Source: Prorocentrum cordatum
Lineage: Eukaryota > Sar > Dinophyceae > Prorocentrales > Prorocentraceae
NCBI GenBank assembly: GCA_963575745.1
Contig: CAUYUJ010009557.1
Coordinates: 291,001-355,000, forward strand
DNA: 64,000 nucleotides
Direction of reading: 5' to 3'
The notes beneath the pieces were generated by a model. That model saw only the letters and a program-made list of their open reading frames with translations, made no database searches and was not told the DNA's origin. The translations under genes were made by a program, and so were the position numbers. This document shows, in pieces, positions 53,001-63,110 of this stretch (the stretch's first letter is position 1; each line of letters starts with the position of its first letter).

Positions 53001-54646
53001 CTCCCTTACCTCGACTCCTTCCTCACATCCCCCCTCACCTCCTCCCCCCTCGTCCAACTCCTCCCTCCTCCAACTCACAACTCCTCCAACTCCCTCCTCC
53101 TTTTGCGCCTTGGTCCTCCAGTTACTGGGGGTGGCGGACAGCGTCCGCGCGGCGGGGAAGCGCAATCGCGCGCATATCGGGTTCCGCATTTTGGACCCTG
53201 GGCCCCAGGACCCCTGGCCTGAACCTGGAACCTGTGGAGGAGCCCCTGGACCATGGGGGGCGAGTGGCGGAAGGGTCGAGGGGCAAATGGGGCGTCGGAT
53301 GGCAAAACAATGTGAATGTTTAGCGCATCCTCCGGGCTCATCTTGCAACTTCCTCCCTGCCAGCTGCTCGTCGGCGGCGGCGTCGGCATCGAACGCCTCG
53401 ATGCACTGGCACAGCGCTCGGCACAAACCCACATCGAAAATGCCTTTCTTCAAACCGCGCCCACGATGGAAAGGAACCCCAGGGCCCAAGGAGTCATCTC
53501 TTCCCGCCCACGCTAACCCCCGGCCCGAGGAGAAGTGCCTTTACATCCCAGGAACCTGGCCGTGACAGGTGGAGAACTCTTTCAGCACGTGTGTAGTACC
53601 CGCTTTCAGGCCCTCTGCGTTCAAGCTAAAATGTTTGCTCAAATTCGTCTGTCCCAAACTGGTTGTTGTGACGTTGAGTTTTGCATCAGCTAGTCGGATG
53701 CGCAAACACAGATGCCCCTTTTCTCACATCTTGGTGCAGAGTAGCCGCCTCGCATACCCGAATCTGTTTGCGTGCGTATTTCCGGACGGCTTCGGCTAAA
53801 CAGTATATCATTTTTCTGTGTTTTTTCCTTCCAAGCGTGTGATCTAGCCCGTTGCCGCCCTTCAACTTTCGCACGTAGCACAACACTTTCTTGAAATCCT
53901 TCGGGGGTGCGGGGGGAGAATTAGGAGAGTGATGGTCCAGGATTCTGGTGGGGGGGAGCGGGGAGAGCGAAACCAGGAAGAAGCCCCCCTATCCTCGGCT
54001 GTCGGGACGCGCTTGCCGTTGAGCACCCCATCGCCCAACATAGCATCACGATGTGTTTTGGTTCGTTCGCGTTGACGACAAGCGAACCTACTAATATCAG
54101 ATGTCCCAACTGTTGCCCATACACAAGAGCTTCCAGCAGCAATGCACGGATCACACGTGAGCGAGACCTTCTCGTCAGACACCTAACGAGACACATACAC
54201 CGCGGCACGGTCTTTCAATTTTGGACGGGGTGGGGGGGGGCGGCATGCGTCGGCCGGATCTAGCACGAGAGCTCCAGGGGCGACCCTAAAACCACAAACA
54301 CGAAACCTTTGAGACAAGTTCGGACCTGGTGGCGTAGCCAAGGGAACTGCTTAGTCAACTTCTGTTTGTGAACGGCCAGGCGGCATTGTTGACAAACAGC
54401 AGGAGGCTCATGGCAAGCAAGAAAATGCAACAAGTCGGGGTCCTTTTCGTGAAGCCCGTGTACACGTTTGAGCAGCGCCTCCCTGGACCAGCATCGCCGC
54501 TTCTTCGCGGCCGGACTCTGGAGGGGGAAGAAGGGTGCTCTCCTCTTGAGCTTCATGCAAGCTGTTCGGGCACAAAAAGCTGCACGCGGGAAGGACAGAA
54601 ACACAGAACGGGCGGCAGTCGCAGCGAAAGAAGATAGGACTGGCAT
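50035..54646 (-). CDS. hAT-like, transposase-derived dinoflagellate family protein
   Basis: Multi-exon minus-strand gene. Exon blocks: 54,646-~54,330 (basic AAKKRRCWSREAL then HGLHEKDPDLLHFLACHEPP and VCQQC); ~54,182-53,985 (SLTCDPCIAAGSSC ... RTKTHRDAML, a Cys-Cys...His finger of BED/TTF type); ~53,900-53,570 (GRKKHRKMIYCLAEAVRKYA, then SLGQTNLSKHFSLNA); ~53,480-53,355 (DADAAADEQLAGRKLQ); ~52,925-51,640 (a 400-residue core with KNLRAAKHRHESKQKPLSRA); ~51,530-51,430 (YGFTTCGVEQTFSKWK); ~51,390-50,542; 50,433-50,035. VEQTFSK resembles the S-x-x-E-R-x-F-S dimerisation motif of hAT transposases. I know this as a highly amplified family in dinoflagellates, but assignment to hAT is inference. Single-base shifts (runs at 53,715-53,718 and 50,850-50,854) interrupt it. 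Start could be the internal methionine near 54,556. Confidence 0.62.
50434..50541 (-). mobile_element. Introner-like foldback intron (108 nt, GC-AG)
   Basis: On the minus strand, CAG|GCCGTCATACATGAA starts and TTCATGTATGCCAGAG|GTC ends a 108-nt segment that is almost all one inverted repeat (CATACATGAA...GGCTGCC...GCCGCACC against GGTGCGGC...TTCATGTATG). Removing it joins FVVDQ to VSDYKDG in frame. This is the structure expected of an introner. Confidence 0.65.
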
Positions 54647-54679
54647 GACCTCTGTCTCCTCTCTCCCTCTCTCCCTCCT

Positions 54680-55194
54680 CCTCCTCCTCCTCCTCCTCCT
54701 CCTCCTCCTCCTCCTCCTCCTCCTCCTCCCTCCTCCTTCTCATGATCCTCCATCGCTTTTCAAACAACTTTGACAACAATGGATATCCTCATCATCATCG
54801 CTTCCGCCTCCTCCCGCCGCTTGCTCTACTGTTAGTTGGCCGGCCGTTCGTGCCTTCGAGCGGACCTCGCCGTGCCATCGCGCTCCGTCTCTTCCTTCCT
54901 CTCCTCTCCTCTCCTCTCCTCTCCTCTCCTCTCCTCTCTTCTCCTCTCCTCTCCTCTCCTCTCCTCCTCCTCCTCCTTCTCCTCCTCCTCCTCCGCCTCC
55001 CTCCGCCTCCGCCTCCGCCTCCGCCTCCTCCTTCTCCTCCCCGTAGTCCTCTCCTCCTCTTCTCTTCCTCCTCCTTCCTCCTACTCCTCCTCTCCTCCCT
55101 CCTCCTCCTCCTCCTCCCTCCTCCTCTCTCCATCCTCCTCTCCTCCTCCTCCTCTCCTCCCTCTCTCCTCCTCCTCCTCCTCCTCCTCCTCCTC

Positions 55195-55225
<31 letters not shown>

Positions 55226-55230
55226 TCCTC
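54680..55230. repeat. TCC and TCCTC microsatellites
   Basis: TCC at 54,678-54,735, CTCCT pentanucleotides at 54,897-54,965, TCC/CCG triplets to 55,226. Frames of Ser, Leu or Pro runs are not genes. Confidence 0.95.
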
Positions 55231-55339
55231 CGGAGTCCTCCTCGTCTTAGCACTGTAGCACTGTGAAGCGTGTCCGTTCGAGCACACAAAACACGCGCCT
55301 GATAAAAGATGCGGCCCAGCCCCGAAAAATGAGACCCCC

Positions 55340-55810
55340 TGAACATCGTACACCTCCCACCTTGCGCCCGTAAAGCTCCTCACTATCAAGGGGACTGGAC
55401 CTCGCTTTTCAGGCGATGGCCCTCCAACGGGGGTTTAAAACCGACGGGCTGGCATAATCCAGAAAAGCCGAATGCGCCCACCACAGGGGTTCAAAATCCT
55501 CCCTGGGAGAAAAGAAGGAAGCGCGAAACGCGACGCTGGGGAACCGAGGCGGGTCGGCGGCAAACGGGAGAGAATTATCCCCCCGCTTGGGGGCCGAAAC
55601 AAAGTCCATGATCCTCTCGGCTGCGCCGGGGCCGCCGACGCAGGTGGGTGCCTAAGGAAGAGGAGGAGGAGGAGGAGGAGGAGGAGGAGGAGGAGGAGGA
55701 GGAGGAGGAGGGAGAGGAGGAGGAGGAGGAGGAGGAGGAGGAGGAGGAGGAGGAGGGCAAACTTTTCCATTATCCCAATGTGCTGAGCGCGGGCAAGAAT
55801 CCATGGATTG
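55340..55810. repeat. Dispersed repeat, family 7, reverse copy
   Basis: Reverse complement of 38,985-39,400, with a longer GGA run (55,655-55,755) at the position of the TCC run. Confidence 0.88.
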
Positions 55811-55864
55811 GGGGACGTGCCCTCCCCAAAATGCAGCCGGTGCCGCCTCTTTCGGCGGCGGCAA

Positions 55865-56100
55865 TATGCGATTTCCTATGGAATACGGGCCCCGTCGCTA
55901 ATGCGCGCCCCCTGATCGATGTTTGCGATCGCTTGACAGAAGCTCCCCTCTGATGAACTGCGTGCATGGGAAGTCGAACCTGCTTCCAAACAGGAACTGC
56001 GTGCATTGTGAAGCCGAGCCTGCCTCCAACAAAAAAGCAGGCAGCGGGTTCGGCCGAGATGAACCGCGTGCATTGGGCAGCCGCACCAGTATTTTTGTTG
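55865..56100. repeat. GAACTGCGTGCAT short repeats
   Basis: GAACTGCGTGCATGGGAAG, GAACTGCGTGCATTGTGAAG and GAACCGCGTGCATTGGGCAG: three ~50-60-bp units leading into the GGGAAGAAGGCTCGGCGCCC segment. Confidence 0.7.
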
Positions 56101-56137
56101 GGGGGGGAAGAAGGCTCGGCGCCCTGCGGGCCAACAC

Positions 56138-56337
56138 TAGGGGAACAACAAGTGGCATAAACATAACAACTCGGAGGTCCGCGCGGATTTCTCGGATCGG
56201 AGCTGGACCCCCCTCCCTGGCGCGCGGAGCGCGCCAGGGGCGGCGCCGGAGGCGCTGCCAGGGGGGGTCCAGCGCGGATCCGAGAAATCCGCGCGGACCT
56301 CAGAGTTTTTATGTTTATGTCACTTTTTGTTCCCCTA
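56138..56337. mobile_element. Foldback element, family 1, intact copy with empty site
   Basis: TAGGGGAACAACAAGTGGC and TCACTTTTTGTTCCCCTA are inverted ends; arms of about 85 bp carry CGGAGGTCCGCGCGGATTTC. Flanks are AACAC and GACAC. The same flanking sequence without the element is at 56,440-56,500 (GCGGGCCGACACTTCTCGCG), showing an insertion with a 5-bp duplication. Confidence 0.92.
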
Positions 56338-56429
56338 GACACTTCTCGCGCCGCCCGAATCACTTTTTGAGAAGTTGTTGGAAGATTTTTGGAAGGTTGT
56401 TTAAAAGGTTTTTGCTAGGTTTGTTTTCG

Positions 56430-56900
56430 ACGGTTTTCTTTTGGGGGGGAAGCAGGCTCGGCGCCCTGCGGGCCGACACTTCTCGCGCCGCCCCCTCTTG
56501 CGCGTGCCGCCGAGCTGGGTCCTCCCACCCGGGCGGAGGCCGCGGGGGCGGCACGGCCGCGGCCGAGGGCGCGGCGGCCGGCCGCGGGCGCGGCGGGCGC
56601 CCGCGCCGCACTCCTCGCCCGCGCGGGCCGCCAGCTGCCGCCCCGCCGCGGCGGGCGCCCCGCGCGGCGGGGCCGCCGGCGCCGGCGAGGAGGGCGGTGG
56701 CGACCGCCGCGGCGGCCAGGCCGCGGGTGGCGCGCGCCGCTCGCCGGGCCCGCCGCATCGCGGCGCGCGGGCCGCGGGGCAACCCGATCGGCGGCTCAGA
56801 GATGGGGTCCTGAGGGGTGGGGTCCTAAGGACGAGGCGCCTCCAGCACCCTGGATCCCTTCCTGTCCTTCGGGCCCCATCCCTGAAGGCCCTATCGTGGA
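56430..56900. other. Duplicated segment then GC-rich low complexity
   Basis: GGAAGCAGGCTCGGCGCCCT onward repeats 56,108-56,137 plus 56,338-56,360. The following 300 bp is GC-rich with open frames on both strands and no recognised product. Confidence 0.6.
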
Positions 56901-57069
56901 GCAGCCGACGGCACCCGCACGGGCCGTGCGGAAACCCGGCAGCGGCTGTGGCGGCAGCGGCGGCGGCAGTCGCAGCGAGAGCAGGCTGGCGCGGGCATCG
57001 ACCGAGGGACGTTTTGAGGGGCCGCGTCAACTCAGCCTAGCCCGGCTCACAGGTCGTCATCACCGCCAC

Positions 57070-57074
57070 CGTTC

Positions 57075-57140
<66 letters not shown>

Positions 57141-57141
57141 A

Positions 57142-57192
<51 letters not shown>

Positions 57193-57275
57193 CATCCTCA
57201 TCATCATCATCATCATCCTCATCCTAATCGTCGACACCATCATCATCAGCATCAGCATCAGCATCATAATCATAG

Positions 57276-57307
<32 letters not shown>

Positions 57308-57381
57308 GTCGTCATCATCATCATCATCATCACCACAATCATCACAATCACCACCACGACCATCATCACAATCGCCGTCAA

Positions 57382-57419
<38 letters not shown>

Positions 57420-57490
57420 CTACCACCATCCTCATCCTCATCCTCATCACCATCGCCGTCCTCGACAACCTCAAACACATCGAAAACATC
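57070..57490. repeat. (CAT)n microsatellite
   Basis: CAT/ATC triplets with CCTCATCCTCAT and CAGCAT interruptions. A 200-codon polyhistidine plus frame and a polymethionine minus frame are artefacts. Confidence 0.96.
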
Positions 57491-57624
57491 ATCAATGACA
57501 AACGTTAAAACAATTCAATGAGGCCACGTCTTCATCGTCTCATTAGGGTTAGGGGGTCTTTGATTCTTGATGATGCATTGGTGATCTACTGATGCGGGTC
57601 AATCCAGACCTGGGTCAGTCGGGG

Positions 57625-57720
57625 CTTGCAGGATCCTGCAAAACCCTGTAATATCCTCCAGGATCCTGCACCCAAGCCCGGGTTAACTAATGCGCCCCTG
57701 GCCCCGCAGGATCCTGCAAG
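57625..57720. repeat. GCAGGATCCTGC palindromes
   Basis: TTGCAGGATCCTGCAA at about 57,627, CAGGATCCTGCA at about 57,659 and GCAGGATCCTGCAAG at about 57,706, within about 95 bp. Confidence 0.85.
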
Positions 57721-57754
57721 ATCTGGCGCTCTGGCTGGCCCCGTTTGCAGTGAC

Positions 57755-58290
57755 CCCCGTCTCTTGAGCCCCGAATTCCACCAGCCCTTTAGGGCGTAGG
57801 TGGTCTAGGGCGTCTCCTCTTCCCACCCCCCTCTTCTTCTTCGGGGAGGGATTTACCCCTCCCCCATAGTTACCCCCTCCCCTGGACCTTGACGGGGCGC
57901 CCCGCGACGCGTTGGAGCGCCCAAGATTGCCCAAGACGGCTTCAAGAGAGACTCAGAGAGCCCAAGATGACCTCCAAGATGGCTCAATGTAGCCCAAGAT
58001 CGCTCAATATGGCTCCCAAGATGCTCCAAGAGGCCACAAGACCGCCTCAGGACGGCCCCAAGAGGCCTCCGAGACTCCCAAGGAGGCCCCCAAGAAACCA
58101 ACAGATTTCAACAACCTCAATGAGTCGTGTTATTTCGCCGTTTTGCTTCCCTAGCCTTCGGAGGCCTCGAGATGGCTCCAAGATGGCCCAAGAGGACTGC
58201 AAGAGAGGCTCAAGAGAGCCCCAAGACGGCCCCAAGAGCGCCCTAGAGCGCTCCAAGAGCGCCCCAAGAGCGCCCCAAGACTGCCTCTAA
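57755..58290. repeat. Composite repeat: leader plus CCAAGA units, copy A
   Basis: The leader (CCACCAGCCCTTTAGGGCG, CGTCTCCTCTTCCCACCCC, TTCGGGGAGGGATTTACCCC) is followed by CCAAGATGGCC pentadecamers. The same succession is at 62,610-63,110. The unit type is that of 35.5-36.7 kb. Confidence 0.75.
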
Positions 58291-58309
58291 ACGGCCCCCC
58301 AGCATGAGC

Positions 58310-58620
58310 CCCCCACGAGATCCCAACGAACATCCAGTAGGCTTTATACCAACAACTCAGGCACGGAGGCGGGAAGGGCTGAAGGCCATTAGATAACCGA
58401 CAAAAGTACCTTACTCCTGGGAATAATTGGCAACGGTCCGCTATTCCTAAGGAGTGACCTGCAAGGCCCATTGTTCCAGCATTTCGAACCGTCGTCAAAC
58501 ATTCTGGAACGATCAACAGACAATCTTCAAGGACTTGGAGCTCACATACCCAGACTAACCGAGGCCCAAAATTTACTAACCGCGGTTGTGGGGGATGGTA
58601 GAGGAAGCAAACCTGCAACC
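58310..58620 (-). CDS. Possible exon, unknown
   Basis: The minus frame reads RLVNFGPRLVWVCELQVLED, then CLLIVPECLTTVRNAGTMGL and ..FCRLSNGLQPF. Ordinary composition in an otherwise repetitive area. It lies between CCAAGA repeats and a family 1 foldback element. No family recognised. Confidence 0.25.
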
Positions 58621-58624
58621 CATA

Positions 58625-58785
58625 GTTTCCTGATGGTCCACACGGATTTCTCGGATCGATACTGACCCCCCCCCCTGCCTGGCGCGCGGCGCGCGCCACC
58701 AGAGACGCAGCCAGGGGGCCCCGCCGCCGATCAAAGAAATCCGCGCAGAGCTCGGAGAAAGTATGTGTATGCAGGTCTCTGTTAT
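58625..58785. mobile_element. Foldback element, family 1, diverged copy
   Basis: CACACGGATTTCTCGGATCG and GATCAAAGAAATCCGCGC are inverted about GGCGCGCGGCGCGCGCC. Outer parts: CCTGCAACCCATAG and GTATGTGTATGCAGG. Confidence 0.65.
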
Positions 58786-58819
58786 CCGACATGTTTGTTG
58801 CGCTGCTTTGCGCCACATA

Positions 58820-59035
58820 TTTGGACGCCCGATATGGGTACGGAAAGAATGGGCAGGTACAATGCCCAACAACAAATGTTGTCCCAAACCAACAGCGGCC
58901 GCTGTTGGGCAGGCGGCCTTCTGTCTCGAATGGACACAGGCCGCGGCCGCGCGGACAGCGGATCCTGTTCAAAACGAGCAGGAATTGCTGTTGGGCATTG
59001 TCCCATTCTTTCCGTACCCAATTCGGGCGCCCAGA
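58820..59035. mobile_element. Foldback element, family 4, with target duplication
   Basis: TTTGGACGCCCGATATGGGT and CCCAATTCGGGCGCCCAGA are inverted; arms continue with ACGGAAAGAATGGGC and GCATTGTCCCATTCTTTCCG. ACATA flanks both sides (58,815-58,819 and 59,036-59,040). 216 bp, no genes. Confidence 0.82.
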
Positions 59036-59204
59036 ACATAGATTGCGCCACAAGCATTGCACCACCTAGAGTGCACCACATTGACTGCACCAGCTCGACT
59101 GCACCGCACAGACTGCAAGCAGTCACTGTTTGGGGTCCACGCTGGCTAACTGTTCTTCGAAATGCGCCTGACGTTGCTGATCGGATTGGCGGCGAGCCCG
59201 GGGG

Positions 59205-59365
59205 GAAATGAGAAGGGGCGGGCCTTCTCGGAACGCTCGGATGTCCCCGGGCCTTCTGCGAAGCTTTCTAGTTAAACCTTCCCCGAAAACACAAGAACAC
59301 CTCTCAGGGCGCGCGAGGCCTTCTGAGAAGCCCCGCCGCCTTCTGAGAAGGCCTTCTCCTTCTCA
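59205..59365. repeat. GGCCTTCTGAGAAGGCC hairpin cluster
   Basis: Four GGCCTTCT/AGAAGGCC words in both orientations, reminiscent of family 5 arms. Confidence 0.6.
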
Positions 59366-59469
59366 CTTCCCCCACTCGCTCGCCGCCAACTCATACTGGA
59401 CACAACGACCCATCGCTGAGACAATCCGCCCCGCTGAAGACCGAGCTGCCCGAACCAGGAAGTGCGCTG

Positions 59470-60060
59470 CCTCCTACTCCTCCTCCTCCTCCTCCTCCTC
59501 CTTCCTCCTCCTCCTCCTTTCTCCTCCTCCTCCTCCCCCCCTCCCCTCCCCCTCCCCCTTGCCCCCCCTCTTCTCTCCTCCTTCTCCCCTCCTCCTCTCC
59601 TTCCTCCTCCTCTCCCTCCTTCTCCTCCTTCCTCCTCCTCCTCGTCCTCCTCCTCCTTCTCCTCCTCCTCTCCCCTCCTCCCTCCTCCCCTCCTCCCTCC
59701 TCTTCCTCCTCCTCCTCTCTCCTCCTCCTCCTCCCTCCTCCTCCTCCTCCTCTCCCTTCCTCCTCTCCTCCTCCTCTCCCTCCTCCTCCTCCTCCCTCCT
59801 CCTCCTCCTCCTCTCCTCGCCTCTCTTCACTCCTCTCTCTCCTCCCCCCTCCTCCCTCTCCTCCTCTCCTCCCCCCTCCTCATCCTCTCCTCCTCCTCCC
59901 TCCTCCTCCTCCTCTCTCGTTCCTACCCTCTCACTCCTCCCCTACCCTCCCTCCTCCTCCCCCTCTCCTCCCCTCATCACTCTCCTCCTCTCCTCCTCTC
60001 CTCCTCCTCCACTCCTCCTCCTCCCCTCCTCCTCCTCCTCCTCCTCCTCCTCCTCCCTCC
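59470..60060. repeat. (TCC)n microsatellite
   Basis: TCC/CTCC runs, ~590 bp. It produces long Ser/Leu/Pro frames that are not genes. Confidence 0.96.
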
Positions 60061-60209
60061 TCCCCGCTCCCCGCCGAAACCAGAGCATGAGCGGCCGCCT
60101 TCTTCTCCTGCGGAGCCTCGGCCGCCAGGGCGCCCCCCTGCGCCTGCGGCTCGGGGGCCTTCGCGGGAGCGGCGGCCGTCGTCGGGGGCTCGACGCCGAC
60201 GGGGGCGAC

Positions 60210-60351
60210 GACGGACGGCGACAGCGACGGCGAGTGGCCACAGCGACGGCGGCGGCGGCGGCGACAACGACGACGACGACGAGGCCGGCGACGACGACGA
60301 CGGCGGACGGTGGCTAAGACGACGACGACGGCGCCCACGACGACGGCGCCC

Positions 60352-60409
<58 letters not shown>

Positions 60410-60415
60410 AGGCGG
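60210..60415. repeat. (GAC)n microsatellite
   Basis: GAC/GGC triplets, pure GAC at about 60,353-60,408. Confidence 0.95.
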
Positions 60416-60689
60416 GCGGGAGCTGGGTCCTGAGATGAGGTGGCACCCATCCGGCCACACGGGCCCCTGGAAAGCGGCACCGCACGCGCAGCGTCAGCCC
60501 CCGAGGCATGAAATAATCTGCAGGGACGGTACCCCTTTTTCGGCATCGCACTGGCGCCTACAGCTCTCCTCCAATCCTCCCCCTCGCATCACTCCCTCTC
60601 GCCCTCACGCTCTCTTTCTCCTACGAGCCCGCCCGGAACCCCCAGCCGACGGGTTAAAGGCCCTCATGGCGAAACGAAGCAGCACAACT

Positions 60690-60910
60690 CCACCCCGGAG
60701 ATGGATCGAATCGCGAAGTCTGGTCAAGTCTGGTCGGATCGGAAACGGATCGGATCGCCAACGAATTACACCGAATCAGATCGAAGTCAAATCGCCCCTC
60801 CTGGCTCTGGATGGCTCTGGCCGATGCTGGTGAACAGAACAGAACCGAATCGGATCGAATCGGACGCGCAGCCCCAACCAAGAATCGAACCGCACAGAAT
60901 CGGATCATGG
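60690..60910. repeat. GGATCGAATC short repeats
   Basis: Repeated GAATCGGATCG / TCGGATCGGAA words. Confidence 0.75.
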
Positions 60911-61364
60911 GCGGAACTGCCAACTCCCCCCAGGTTAACCGCCTTTCTCCCCTCCTCGCTCCGCAGCCCCCTCCTCGCCCTCCTTCTCCTGCTCCTCCCC
61001 TGCTGCCCCCTCCTCCACCTCACCCTGCCCCTCCGCATCCCTCCACCCCCATTCCAGCAGCTCCGCACCCCTTTCTGCCTCTCCGCACCCTCTGAAGCCA
61101 ACCTGCGCGACGGAATGCGCTCGACCATTCGTCCCTGGAGCCCGCGCGGGAGAGCAGGAAAACCTGAAAATCTGGAAAACTAGCAATATCAATACTTCAT
61201 GCTCCTCTGACTGAAGCCAACGTCCTGCTCCTCCTGCTTCTCCGACCCCCACCCCCTGGAGCTCCCCACCCGGCGACGACGAGCGTCCTCGGAGGCCTCC
61301 GTGACATGTCCCCAGAGATGGTCTGCGGAGGTGCTCGGAGGCCCGGAGCCCAGCCAAGAAACCT

Positions 61365-61430
61365 AGGAACGACGACGACAACGACGATGGCGATGGCGAC
61401 GAAGGCGACCGCGGCGAAAGCGTCGGCGGT

Positions 61431-61464
<34 letters not shown>

Positions 61465-62310
61465 ACGACGACGGCGGCGGCGTCGACGACGCCAGCGACG
61501 GCGACGACAACGACGACGCTGGCGACTCCCCCTCAGGAAAATGCCTGTCGGATCTCTCCGAGGGTGCGGTTCGACTTGACTTCGATGCAAGAACCAGCCG
61601 CGGCGACGAGGGACGCCCCAGGAATCCCAGAAGAGCGCCGAAACAGCCCTCGAACCTCGATCCTCGCTCGATTGCGACGATGGCGACAGCGACGACCAGC
61701 GGCGACGACATCGGAGGCATCGGCGACGACGGCGGCGGCAGCGCCGACATCGGTGACGACGGCAACGACCAGGACGACGACGGTGGCGACGGCGTCAGAC
61801 GAGCGCGGTGGCAGCCGACACCGGCGACGAAGGCGGCCCCTCCACCGGCCGCGGCGACGACGGCACCGTCGACGCCAGCGGCGGGCCTCCTCGCCAGAAG
61901 TCCCGCTCGCCGCCGCGTGCCGGGCGCCCTCTGCGCCCGCCGCCTCGGCAGCGGGCGGCCCGCTGGCGGGCGCCTCCTCCGCAGCCTCGGCCGCCTGGGG
62001 GGGGGCAGCTAGCCTCCAGCCGGCGGCAGCGTCGTCGTCGTCGTCCTCCTCCTCCTCCTCCTCGGCGGCGTCCTCGGCGGCGGCGGCGTCGGTTCGTCGG
62101 CTCGTCGTCGTCGTCGCGGGTCGACGTCGTCTGCCCGTCGTCGCTGTCGTCGTCGTCGTCGTCGACACCCATCGTCGTCGTCCGTGGAGCACGCCGTCGA
62201 CGCCAGTCGTCGTCGTCGCCGACGTCGTTGCAATCGTCGCCGATGTCGCCGTGGCCGAGGTCGTCGTCCGTGTCGATGTCGCCGTCGACCCCCGTCGCTT
62301 TGTCGGCTCG
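61365..62310. repeat. GAC/GGC then GTC/CGT simple sequence
   Basis: Two blocks, GACGGCGAC (61,370-61,800) and GTCGTCGTC (62,025-62,310), with reverse-complementary triplets on either side of a GC-rich centre. The 383-residue plus frame through here is low complexity. Confidence 0.85.
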
Positions 62311-62486
62311 TCGTCGCCATCGTCGGGGCGGCTTGCCGCCGTCGGCGGCGTGTGGCCCGTCGACACGCGACTCACTGGCCGCATTGTGGCGGGGCTGGGT
62401 CGCCCTCGCCCTCGTCTCCTTGCAGACTCGAGGACCGAGGCCAGGCGTCTGGGGTAGAGGTTTGCTTTCTAGTTGAGCATCGTTTA

Positions 62487-62612
62487 TCCGATCCCTATCC
62501 CCAGCGTGGCCTGGGCCCCGCTGGCCGATTTACCCCTCCATATGGGGATACAGGCAGTTCCATTCGGGTTTCGAGGGGTGTATCCCCCACCCAACAGGGG
62601 GGTAATCCCACC
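62487..62612. repeat. Hairpin repeat, family 3, truncated
   Basis: ATCCGATCCCTATCCCCAG, then GGCCGATTTACCCCTCC, GGGGATACAGGC and TTCGGGTTTCGAGGGGTGTA. Closely matches 33,471-33,595 but lacks the right arm. Confidence 0.65.
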
Positions 62613-63110
62613 AGCCCTCTGGGTGTCGGTGGTTTAGGGCGTTTCCTCTTCCACCCCTCCTTCTTCCCCTTCGGGGAAGGGTTTATCACTGTTCCCTATT
62701 AATATACACCCCCTCCCCCCGGCGACTGGGAGCCAACCCAGGTCCACGCGGGTACCCCCCCATCCATCCCTTGGAAAAAAAAACAATACAAAACACACTC
62801 CAAAGAGGGCTCCAGGAGGGACCCGAGACGGCCCTAGATGGCCCCAAGACGCCCCGAGACGCCTCCAAGACGGCCGACAAGGCCCCCCAAGTCGGCTCCA
62901 GGAGGGCACCCAGGAGGGGGGACCAGACCGGACATATCGAGCCCTCGGCCCCGAGAGGCTCCCAGGAGGAACCAACAAGCCCCCAGCACGCCCCTTAAAA
63001 CGCCCCAAGAGGCTCCCAAAAGGCCTCCAGGAAGCCCCGACAGGGCGCCCGAAAGGCTCCCGAGTGGCCCCTAAACTGTTCCCTCTGCGGCCCCCGAGAG
63101 CGCTTCGAAG
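62613..63110. repeat. Composite repeat: leader plus CCAAGA units, copy B
   Basis: CCACCAGCCCTCTGGGTG, GGGCGTTTCCTCTTCC and TTCGGGGAAGGGTTTATC, then CCAAGACGCCCCGAGACG-like units. Partner of 57,755-58,290. Confidence 0.75.

Noticed and set aside
59208-60433. Long plus-strand open frames of 323-369 codons
   Set aside because: Ser/Leu/Pro runs from a 590-bp TCC microsatellite and a GAC run.
61306-62457. 383-codon plus-strand open frame
   Set aside because: Thr/Ala/Val triplet repeats; no domain and no sensible composition.
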